From: Septoria linicola
Lineage: Eukaryota; Ascomycota; Dothideomycetes; Mycosphaerellales; Mycosphaerellaceae
NCBI GenBank assembly: GCA_024114885.1
Contig: CP099434.1
Span: forward strand, 1 to 36,923
Direction of reading: 5' to 3'
Length of the DNA stretch: 36,923 bases
Shown: positions 28,300 to 36,597 of the stretch, in pieces
Layout: each line of letters starts with the position of its first letter
Position numbering within the stretch: the first letter of the stretch is position 1
The notes under the pieces: generated by a model
Seen by the model: only the letters and a program-made list of their open reading frames with translations
What the model was told of the DNA's origin: nothing
The model's database searches: none
Translations under genes and position numbers: made by a program

Positions 28300-31200
28300 A
28301 GTGTAAAATTTAGTTATTAATATTATTAGTACTTTGTGTCTGAAAACATCAAAATTATTTAAACCAAAGCCTATACAATTGTAATTATACAATTCGTAAT
28401 GTTGTATTACGTATATTTAAGAGTATATGAAGATAAACTTCGTGCCTATATGCATTCAGCACTTATTTATAACTAACGTAGCTTTATTGCTGTGCCTATG
28501 TTATTCAATACATAAGTAATAGTAATCAGTAACCGGTACATAATTTAAAGCAATAGACTTTTTTTACTATATTCAACGGATTTACACCCATAAACAACAA
28601 ATAAACCAGAGGTTAACATACCCAACTCCTTTCGTACGAAGGGGCTATTCTTGTTTTACTCTAATTACTTCTAGAAGATAGAAACCATACTGTCTCACGA
28701 CGTATTTAACCCAGCTCGTGTAGCTCTTTAACCGACGAACAGTCGTACCCTTCATGATTCCTGCATTCATGTGGATGAGCTAAGCCGACATCGAGGTGCC
28801 AAACTGCGCACTCAATTTGTACTCTCTGGCGCAATTAGCCTGTTATCCCTAGCGTAGCTTTTTCAAAAATCCAAGACCTTTCCTTTCTGCATCTTGTGAT
28901 CGTATGCCCCGCTTACGCGACTGATAGACGTGTAAGTCAAACAGTAAAGCAAGGTTAAGCCATTAAACTTTAATAGTTATTTTAAAAATCATTTTCATTG
29001 TAAATCTTTACTAAATATATATTAAATCTCTAGCTATTATAACCGTAGTTATATTTTACTAACTTATCTAAGCGGTAAGTTAAATAAAAGACAAAATCAA
29101 AAGTAAATACAATAAAAACAAGTAAAACCTGTATAAATTAACGGTTTATTAACATCTATTTTCCATATAGTTAAAACCTTACTTAAAAAAATATAATTAA
29201 TCTAACTTAATAGAATTATAACTGAATAAATTAAAAATAATTTATTACAAAGTAAATAAATTTAGTGTACTAATACTAATTTTTGTAGATATACTACAAA
29301 TTTAATAAAAGCACAAGATCATTAATTAAGCTTAATGAATTTACAATTTTAACTTTGGATACACCCAGGTACTTTTTGTGGGATCTGTGCCCCGCATAAA
29401 CTGTCCACTAGCAAATGTCTCCTAAATATGTGTTTTATCCTTCTTATTAGGTAATAAGGGAAATACAACATTATTTTTCTTTTGGATAAGCATTTGGGTA
29501 ATTTAGAATAAATTAATCAGTATCTAGTTATACAGCCTCGTAAGATGAGCTATTCTCATCGGCTCCCCTACTTATAACATAGTTTACATAAAGATTAACA
29601 CCATTATTAATCTATTATGTAACGGTATAAAGCAAACGCTTTAACTCTTACTGTAAATAAACATATTCTAACTTCCCAATAATATAATAAACTAAGTAAA
29701 GGTATTTCACTATTATTTTATCAATAACCTTATATACTACAACTTGTTTGATTATATTCAATTACTAGCAACAGTAAAGCTGCATAGGGTCTTCTCGTCT
29801 AACTAGAAGAAAACTGTATCTGCACAGTTATTCCAATTTCACTGAGACAATCATTGAGACAGCTGTTGTATCGTTAAATCATTCATGCAAGACCGCATTT
29901 AACGGCCAGGGTATTCCGCTACCTTAGGACCCTCATCGGTAAGGCCGCCATTGATTGGGGGTTCCTTCAAAACCTAGCTTTTTTATATTTGGCTAAGAAA
30001 ATCCGTTAACCAGCCAACATCGGGCAGAAATCACACTCAATACTTTGATTTAAAATCTTATGCAAAGTGCTTTGTTTTAATTAAACAGTCGTACAACACC
30101 ATTTTATGTCTCCTCTTATCACTTGTGTTTTTTTTCTTTTTGTCCTTGAGAAAACTTTGTTTCTGTTTCTCTCAGATGATGAAAAAAAAATGAATAATGG
30201 CACACCTTATCCCGAAGTTACGGTGTCATTTGCCGAGTTCCTTAATGATTGTTATCTCAAACGCCTTTGTATACTCTACTTGCTTACTTGTGGTAGTGTT
30301 TAGGTACGGTTATATTAATATATACTTTTCCAGAACATTTACTACTTCATATTATTATTCCTCTAGGTTTTTACTATATAACATCCTACCTATTTCACAC
30401 TAGAGGAGATAATAATACCTAAATGTTTAGGTATATATAAAGATTTTCCCATCGTTTAATCCTTTAGGTCAGATCAATAAACTTAGGGGCCGTTACTTTA
30501 AGAAAAATACCATAAGCTTAAGGCGAGGGGTTTACCCTTTTTCGTTACTCATGTCAGCATTATCACTTGGGATTATCTCGTTTATGTGTATAAACTTAAC
30601 TCATATCAACGATATAAATTCTAAGAGTCAACCCAACGTTCCGCTACCCCACAAATAAACCTAAGTTCTATTTGTGTACAAGGTTTCGGTATATTGTTTA
30701 GATCCGTTAAATTTTCGGTGCGTTTAACTTCATTTTTTTCTAAACAAGAAAAAAAAACACATAAACCAGTGCTCTGTTACGAGGTCTTTAAAAAATGGCC
30801 GCTTCTAAGCCTATTTCCTGGTTGTATTTGAAAAAAACTCCCTTAATTTCACTTAACAATAATTTTGGAACCTTTAACTCTTGTTCTGGGCTGTTTCCCT
30901 TTAGACATACAACCTTATCGTACTATGTCCGACAATTTAATATTCATCATTGCCCTTCCGAGAGCAAATCCTCACTGATAAAATCTTCACGATCCCCCAA
31001 TGTATACAAACAGATTACGCATTTTTCTTTTTACAGAAACATACGAAAATCAAAATTTGTCTGAGATCACAATTCTGTACCTGCAATGATGTTACTAATC
31101 TTTTTTATCGCTTTATTTCTATCCGTAGCTAAACGGATATGGTTTAAAGCTTTATTAAATAAAAATTTTAGATTTAAACTACCTACTTATATAGGTTTCG

Positions 31201-31850
31201 CGGAAAACCAGCTATCCTAGTCAGTTTTGTCTTTCACTAACTTACCACAATTCATCAGATATCTTTACAACGATAACCTGTTCGAGCTTTTATAACCCTG
31301 ATCATGGTAAGATCACTAGGCTTCGGGTCTAATACTAGATACTTATTCATTATTTAATAATTGGTTTATCTGGGATTATTCATCTCGCATCTAATATTAA
31401 CTTGCTGACCCATTATGCAAAAGGTACGCTCTAATTTATCTTTTAAACTAAACTTGAGCTGCTTATAAAACTACTATTTCAAACAATTCCCTTACGGTAC
31501 TACTAAACTGTCGCTTAATATATCATATTTAGTCTTAGAGAAAGGTTTCCCTATATTCAAACAGATTATATCCATTTTACTTTAAAGACTCATAATTTAT
31601 CAGTTTTTATCTGATAAAAAAATCTCATTTGATTTATTTTCCTGAAGCTAATAAGATATTTCAATTCACTTCGTTTAAAGATTGGAATTTTCCTAGCTTG
31701 ATGGATGTAGTGTACTTATAAAGTACCCCCACCCAAATAGATTTTATAACACACCTATGTATAGGCATGCTACATTTATAGTTATTCTTAATGATACATA
31801 GCTATTTATCCATAATAGTTTCTTTATATACTTAACATCAAATTAATGAT
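28300..31850 (-). rRNA. rnl: Large subunit ribosomal RNA
   Basis: Mitochondrial 23S-like rRNA. Near the 3' side, the complement of the sarcin-ricin region (CCTTTCGTACGAAGGGGC on the plus strand) is at about 28630. The peptidyl-transferase region (GCCTGTTATCCCTAGCGTAG, plus strand) is at about 28840, and GGAATTTCGCTACCTTAGGA-like domain IV sequence is near 29910. Domain II/III (GCGGAAAACCAGCTATC) is near 31200. The 5' end is placed near 31850 and the 3' end near 28300 from conserved elements only. Poly-T/poly-A-rich expansion segments at about 30125-30190 and 30730-30760 look like low-complexity insertions. No group I intron or intron ORF was seen. Confidence 0.92.
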
Positions 31851-31972
31851 GAAATTTTACAATACATATATTACTAATTAAAGTTAAAAAAGGCATTTAT
31901 AAATTTAGTTCTTAAGCTATTTACTATATATTTGCTTTGTTTTGTGTAATACTTGAAATGTTTAATTAACCC

Positions 31973-32225
31973 CACTTTAACTAGGCAACAGCTTTTATAT
32001 TAGATTAATGACGTAAGTTTTCTCACTTTAACTACAAAACAAACTTGATTTAAAAGCAATGATGTAATTAGCCCCACTTAGTTTAGACAGCAATATCGGC
32101 TAGCAAGCGAAGATCCACTCAGGCTAGGCAGCAATGTCGGCAAAAGGACGGATATACACCTAGCCTAGGCAACAATTTTGATTTATGAAGTATAACATGG
32201 TTTTATGGACTTATGTCAGGCAATA
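31973..32225. repeat. Phased short-repeat array A
   Basis: Six copies of a core like CACTTNNNNTAGGCAACA start at about 31973, 32024, 32075, 32116, 32157 and 32208. The spacing is thus 51, 51, 41, 41 and 51 bases. Linker pieces such as AAGCGAAGAT and AATGATGTAATTAGCCC recur in array B at 33.5-33.8 kb in the same direction and order. It lies between rnl and the end of the 278-aa gene. Confidence 0.85.
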
Positions 32226-32450
32226 ACGTTAATCTACCAGTCATCACGTGATCATGCGTCCACTGCTTAATTGAATAGTATACCGCAAAGTATTCATAAT
32301 TTAAACGTAATTGCACTAAACCTCAAGTAACCAAGTACCAACTATAATCAATCAAAGTCTATACCCAAGTAATGATTTGTAATTTGTCTTTTTCTCGTTC
32401 TTTTCAATAATCCCCATTTCTAAGAGCCATCAACTATGAATTGTTAACCA
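32226..32450. other. Spacer downstream of the 278-aa gene
   Basis: No gene. It contains a palindromic CACGTG within ATCACGTGAT near 32247 and then AT-rich sequence towards the 3' end of the 278-aa gene, where a 3' untranslated region would lie. Confidence 0.45.
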
Positions 32451-33287
32451 TCAAACATCAACCTCCCTTGGGCTTTGCACCAAAATGTAGTGGAAAAGGT
32501 AATCAATCTCCCTTTTGTGCTTCAATATATTGAACACACAAGGCACGGTGTAATCCTTGGCATCCTTGTGCACCTTCACAAGATGTGCATCATTTCCCCT
32601 GTATCCTCCATAAGAAAGTTGTTTTAAGTCCAGGGGAAGGTGGGGCATGACGACCCTTTCGTAGTTTTGGTTGAATTGAATGTAAGGATCGACATCTCGA
32701 TGGAGCTTCACGTGTTGTCGTTGGTTCCAGCCTTCTGGGACATCGTCTTCATCTCCCTGGTCATATGGCATGTCCTGCATTGTTCTCATAGTTTGTGTGA
32801 TTGAGGTGCAGTTGTAGAAGTTCGGAAAGCCCTCGAAAAGGAGATCGTCGTGCCTTGCATGGTACTCAAAGAATCCAATGTCGGTTCCTCTTTGTATGAT
32901 GATGAAACACTCTTTTACCCATTTGTTTCCTTCTTCAACCGTTTTTTGAAGATAATGTGTGGCCTGATATAAGGCCTTTTCAAAGTGGTCTCCTCCCACG
33001 CTTTTCAGTTCCACGTATAGCATTGGTATATGCTGGTTACCCCAACCCAAGTAACCGACCAGGTAATCAGGCTTCTTACCAGCATTTTCATCGATAACCT
33101 CAGCCCCCAAGGTAAAACGACCGGCATGAAAGACCGTTTTAAGCATGGTACCCATCCAAGTAGAAATATGATGCTCGTAATGGTGGTATGAACCGTTGGG
33201 ATGCTTTTTCGGAGGTGTGACAATGTTCTGGGTTGCCCAGGCCACAGCGGGAGTGTTGGTGTAAGCAGGAATGGTTGGGTAGCTCAT
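32451..33287 (-). CDS. PD-(D/E)XK nuclease-like protein, nuclear-type gene (278 aa)
   Basis: Starts MSYPTIPAYTNTPAVAWATQ. All Trp codons are TGG, no TGA occurs in frame, and codon use is clearly more G/C-rich than in the mitochondrial genes, so it would translate under the standard code. A PD-(D/E)XK-like core is visible: KKPD (Asp74), then YVELKS (Glu93, Lys95), then CFIIIQRGTDIGFFEYH (127-143) and LLFEGFPNF. The same block order occurs in the 203-aa ORF at 13.7 kb, so the two are homologs of different base composition. The C-terminal half (dipeptides DQGDEDDVPEGWNQRQ) is unfamiliar. Its promoter shares motifs with the divergent neighbour at 34.1 kb. Nuclease activity is inference; whether it is expressed inside a mitochondrion is doubtful. 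Confidence 0.8.
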   Translation of the reverse strand: MSYPTIPAYTNTPAVAWATQNIVTPPKKHPNGSYHHYEHHISTWMGTMLKTVFHAGRFTLGAEVIDENAGKKPDYLVGYLGWGNQHIPMLYVELKSVGGDHFEKALYQATHYLQKTVEEGNKWVKECFIIIQRGTDIGFFEYHARHDDLLFEGFPNFYNCTSITQTMRTMQDMPYDQGDEDDVPEGWNQRQHVKLHRDVDPYIQFNQNYERVVMPHLPLDLKQLSYGGYRGNDAHLVKVHKDAKDYTVPCVFNILKHKREIDYLFHYILVQSPREVDV

Positions 33288-33470
33288 GTTGACTTGGTTT
33301 GGGGGGGGTGCGAAGGTGTTTTGTTAAAGACTTTGGCGGTCTAAACGTGATTCGTAGTTTGGTTGATGTAAGATGAAAAGAAGAAAAGAAGAGAGTTTGA
33401 GCTAGAAAAGTTAAAGATATATAAGTAACTTTTGAGCATTGACCAGGTATGATGAGTATTATGAGTCATA
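33288..33470 (-). promoter_or_regulatory. Nuclear-style promoter of the 278-aa gene
   Basis: Upstream of the ATG on the minus strand, in order towards the gene: a perfect ATGACTCAT site (33469-33461, bZIP/Gcn4-like), ACCTGGTCAATGCTCAAAA (about 33447-33430), a TTATATATC TATA-like box (33425-33417), CTTTTCTAGCTCAAAC, a CT-rich tract, and CAACATG at the start. The same modules in the same order precede the plus-strand gene at 34111. Confidence 0.7.
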
Positions 33471-33532
33471 TAACTAATGAAACAATCTAAAGTGCGCCCC
33501 TCCAGTCAGCATCTCGCAAATATAGTATTGCC

Positions 33533-33815
33533 CACTTTATTTAGGCAACGATGTAAAATTTATAAGATGGTGACGCAACTTTCTCCACTTTAACCAGGCA
33601 ACAGCAACAAATTTAAATTAATGATGTAATTAGCCCCACTTTAATTAGGCGACAGTATCGCTTCAGAAGCGAGGGTACACTTAGGCTAGGCAGCAATCTC
33701 GGTTTGTAAGCGAGGACCCACTTAGTTTAGGCAGCAATGGCGGTAAAGAAACGGGTATCCACTTAGGCTAGGCAGTAATCTTGTTTGCAAGCGAGGATAC
33801 ATTTATTTTAGGCAA
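33533..33815. repeat. Phased short-repeat array B
   Basis: Seven copies of the array A core start at about 33533, 33586, 33637, 33678, 33719, 33760 and 33800 (spacings 53, 51, 41, 41, 41, 40). Units read like CACTTAGGCTAGGCAGCAAT followed by TCGGTTTGTAAGCGAGGA. The first five align in order with array A. It sits between the two divergent promoters of the island. Confidence 0.87.
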
Positions 33816-33947
33816 CAGCATAGATTTGAAACAAGTTACGTCATAAACTGCCTAGCGATAACGTCATTTCGTGATTAATGACATCATTGCGCGATTTATT
33901 GACTTTGCTTATCAATTGTGCCGTTATCGTACCTTTTACGTTATCAT

Positions 33948-34110
33948 GTGAGTCACAGCTGGTCAATGCTCGAACTTTGTATATAGGTTTAAACTTTTCT
34001 AGTGCAAACCTTCTTCTCTTTATCCCACTTTCTTCAGCCACAAACAAAATACCTTTCAGCCACCACAGCCAAGAACAAGCTTTCAACCTACGAATCCTAC
34101 CTCAAGCAAA
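33948..34110 (+). promoter_or_regulatory. Nuclear-style promoter of the 174-aa gene
   Basis: GTGAGTCAC (33948-33956), then CTGGTCAATGCTCGAA (33959-33974), TATA-like GTATATAGG (33979-33987), CTTTTCTAGTGCAAACC, a CTTCTTCTC tract, and CAAGCAAAATG at the start. These modules match the promoter of the 278-aa gene. The distance from the CTGGTCAATGCTC motif to ATG is about 150 bases here and about 160 there. Confidence 0.7.
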
Positions 34111-34681
34111 ATGTCTGTAACTTACCAATCTGTTGCACCTGTTGCACAAATGGTGCCTTTTCAGCGTACGATTGAAGCAAGCCAAGACTCTGAGCCAATG
34201 AAAGTTGAGTATCCTCAATACGAGTATCCAACAGGTAAAACCCTCCATCTTACCGGTTTACCTTGGCTAACCTAAATTAGGTACTCCCAACGGCCTACCT
34301 TACTTTTACGGCACCAAATACTACACAGTGGAAGAAGACACACTACAATCGATCAAATACACTCTGTCTGCTCAAGACCTGCTGGTGAAGAATCTTAAAA
34401 AGGAGCTGTCTGAGGCCAACTACGAATTACTGGGATACGAGGCAGATCTTGTTTTGCTTCGAGCAGAACTCAAAGACGGTTACGACCGCTTGCAGAATAG
34501 TGCCACGGTCTCTAACAATGAGATGGCTCTTGAAATGACTAAGTTGAAAAATGAACTTTATGAGCTTAAGCATGAGCTCGCGGAAAGAGTGGCTGGAAAA
34601 CATAACGATCGGACGAAAAGAGTACAGAAAAGGAGAAATGCCAAGACAGTGGCCAAGAAACTAATGACAAGCCGTAAATAG
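34111..34681 (+). CDS. Nuclear-type gene with one spliceosomal-type intron; coiled-coil protein (174 aa)
   Basis: Exon 1 is 34111-34234 and exon 2 is 34281-34681; together they give 525 nt, 174 codons plus stop. Without splicing the frame hits TAA inside the intron, and with splicing it continues. The start ATG follows CAAGCAAA. The N-terminal 60 residues are polar and rich in Pro, Tyr and Gln (YPQYEYPTG joins across the splice site). Residues from about 65 to 145 form a Leu/Glu/Lys-rich coiled coil (LKKELSEANYELLGYEADLV). The tail is very basic (RTKRVQKRRNAKTVAKK), suggesting nucleic-acid binding or a nuclear signal. The spliced product contains no Trp. I do not recognise the family. Divergent partner of the 278-aa gene, sharing promoter modules. 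Confidence 0.72.
34235..34280 (+). other. 46-nt spliceosomal-type intron
   Basis: 5' junction ACAG|GTAAAA, CTAAC branch-site-like motif at 34267-34271, and 3' junction AATTAG|GTAC ten bases after the branch A. It sits in phase 1, contains an in-frame stop and joins two open frames. The size and signals are those of short nuclear introns in fungi. There is no group I or II intron structure. Confidence 0.78.
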
Positions 34682-34981
34682 AATTAACAATCTATTTTTA
34701 GCTCAATTAGCAAATCAGTACGCAATTCGTTGGAAATTTCTACTGTTGCCTCAGAGTGAGAGGAACTTATATAATTACAGATGGATTTATATCAATGTAA
34801 AGGTTTAACCGATGTATTGGTTTTTGTGATATTACTTATGCCGTGTCTTACCATAAATATGGTATACAAAGTAATATGCTCATTTCGTACCTGTCTTATT
34901 ATTTATATTCGGATTTTTATTATTCATGTTTAGTTTAAAGTTACAACAAAAAACTTTATTGTATTACAATTAAGTACGCGA
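34682..34981. other. Island right boundary, AT-rich spacer
   Basis: Composition returns to mitochondrial-like AT richness after the 174-aa stop. A short inverted repeat (ACCATAAATATGGT, flanked by ATTACTT...AAGTAAT) lies at about 34835-34877. No gene seen. Confidence 0.5.
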
Positions 34982-35367
34982 TTACAATAAGCTTACATTA
35001 CTAGGTATTATTTCAAAACTATAAACAATACAAGGCATTAATACTATAAAGGCTATAACAATAGGTAACAATATAGTTCAAGAGAAAGACATTAATTGGT
35101 CATAACGTATTCTAGGGAACGAAGCTCTAACTCATATGAATATAAATATCATCATACAGGATTTTATACCCAGAGTAAGACCATATAACATACCCTCAAT
35201 TAAAGGACTATCGAATGTTTCAATTGCCTCATATCCCAGTCCTTGTAATATAGATAATATAAATGAAAAATCTAATAAATATCCTCCTAAAAACAACATT
35301 GTGTTTAAAATACATATAAGAACTATACTACCATATTCTGCCAAGAAAAAGAAAACAAATAACCACC
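34982..35367 (-). pseudogene. 3' fragment of nad1
   Basis: Copies the last third of Nad1 from the VFFFLAEYGSIVLICILNTM region through to the stop, with only a few conservative changes (end IPSNVSLL instead of IPTNISLL). It lacks the quinone-site region and the N-terminus, so it cannot make functional Nad1. The break lies at the GGTTATTTG stretch near 35367. The fragment faces the nuclear-like island on its left. Confidence 0.9.
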
Positions 35368-35482
35368 ATTTAACCGATCACTGCCAGGTGTTTAAATAGA
35401 TACTATTTAAACACTTATATTTTCATATAAAATACTTATTACTATAAATATTAGAATTAAACTAAACTAAACTAAGCATAAA

Positions 35483-36235
35483 TTAGTTATCTTCTTTGTT
35501 AGCCATAAGACTTCTAAGGTATAACATTGCTTTACCTTCTGTTTCAGTAATATTAAAACCTTTCTTACCCATAGATAAGCAGGCTTTTTGATTAGATACT
35601 TTTTGTAGCTCTAAAGATATTAATTTAGCTTCTTCTTTATTAATCAACCTCTCATTATTGCTTGATTTGTACCTCATTAATCTTAAATAGGAACCCTCTA
35701 TTTTACGAACTATTTCAGATCTTTCACTGTCCAGTTCCCGACTAGTTTTACTTAAATTATTTACATACAATTGGTTTTGTTTCTCAATCTGATGTTGCAA
35801 TAGCTCGTTAGCTGCCTCACCCCCTACATCCTGTAAATATTGTGTAGCAAACATACAATTAAAACAAAATAACAACGAAGCTTTAATTATGTCTGATAAT
35901 GAGTCAATAATTGATGTGTCGAAAATAATAAGTAAAGGGAGAATAATATTTACAAAAGTAATAACTATAAGTAATTTATTTATTTTCTGGTTAAAATTAT
36001 AGCCATTATCTATTACAAACCTATGTAGAAAAATAACGTAAAAAAATATTAAACTTATTACACTCAAAGTGGTTAAATCTGAATATTTGTACAAATAAGA
36101 AAATAATAGAGTAAATAGAATAAGTAAAACTCTATTAAAAATTTTTCCGTGGGATCCAGTTACGCCCACTTTTCTAGCAAAAAATCCAGAAATTATTGAA
36201 CCTAATAAAGGTAATGTTATTAACGTTAAATACAT
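35483..36235 (-). CDS. Chimeric ORF: Nad5 N-terminus joined to a membrane/coiled-coil protein (250 aa)
   Basis: Residues 1-29 are the start of Nad5 (MYLTLITLPLLGSIISGFFA, then RKVGVTGSH). Unrelated sequence then follows: hydrophobic helices near 33-52, 54-71, 88-109 and 116-134, and a polar, Glu/Lys/Arg/Ser-rich helical region from about 142 to 215 that looks like a coiled coil. It ends SLMANKEDN. There is no Trp. It begins on the base after the stop of a complete nad4L copy, reproducing the nad4L-nad5 coupling, and lies downstream of cox1. Function unknown; the architecture resembles the ORF after cob. Confidence 0.75.
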   Translation of the reverse strand: MYLTLITLPLLGSIISGFFARKVGVTGSHGKIFNRVLLILFTLLFSYLYKYSDLTTLSVISLIFFYVIFLHRFVIDNGYNFNQKINKLLIVITFVNIILPLLIIFDTSIIDSLSDIIKASLLFCFNCMFATQYLQDVGGEAANELLQHQIEKQNQLYVNNLSKTSRELDSERSEIVRKIEGSYLRLMRYKSSNNERLINKEEAKLISLELQKVSNQKACLSMGKKGFNITETEGKAMLYLRSLMANKEDN

Positions 36236-36505
36236 TTATTTAAATTCTATAGCTACGCTTCCTCTTAATCTGTAAAAGGCAACTAATATACCTAATCCAA
36301 TGGCTGATTCTGCACCAGCAATGGCAATTATATAAATTGCATACACTTGACCTAATATGTCGTCAAAATTAAGCGAAGTAACTAAGATTAAAAATGTTAT
36401 AGCTAATAACATAATTTCTATGGAAATAAGCATTAAAATAATATTTTTTCTGTTTAACACAAAACCAAATATTCCGGTTAAAAATAAAATTAACGATAAG
36501 TTCAT
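36236..36505 (-). CDS. nad4L: Third nad4L copy, identical protein
   Basis: 89 codons, same amino acid sequence as the 22381 gene, with the same A-rich GGTGAAAAAAAAATCAAAAC leader. Either it is a recent duplicate or it is kept identical by recombination. Downstream it leads into the nad5-headed chimeric ORF instead of nad5. It lies about 90 bases after the cox1 stop on the same strand, so it may be expressed. Confidence 0.93.
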   Translation of the reverse strand: MNLSLILFLTGIFGFVLNRKNIILMLISIEIMLLAITFLILVTSLNFDDILGQVYAIYIIAIAGAESAIGLGILVAFYRLRGSVAIEFK

Positions 36506-36597
36506 TATTTGTTTTGATTTTTTTTTCACCTTTTTTCATAATATTTTAATGTTATTAAAAGTATTTTTTTGTTATAATACTTTTACTAAGTTATTAT

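Noticed and set aside
30106..31132. Several short plus-strand frames of 60-90 codons
   Set aside because: They lie antisense within rnl in conserved rRNA sequence and low-complexity expansion segments; none resembles a protein.
33005..33223. 72-codon frame in another phase of the 278-aa gene
   Set aside because: It lies wholly within that gene in a different frame and has no independent start context.
31973..33815. The repeat arrays as a CRISPR array
   Set aside because: The units are diverged, the linkers are also repeated rather than unique spacers, there are no cas genes, and the host is a fungal mitochondrion.
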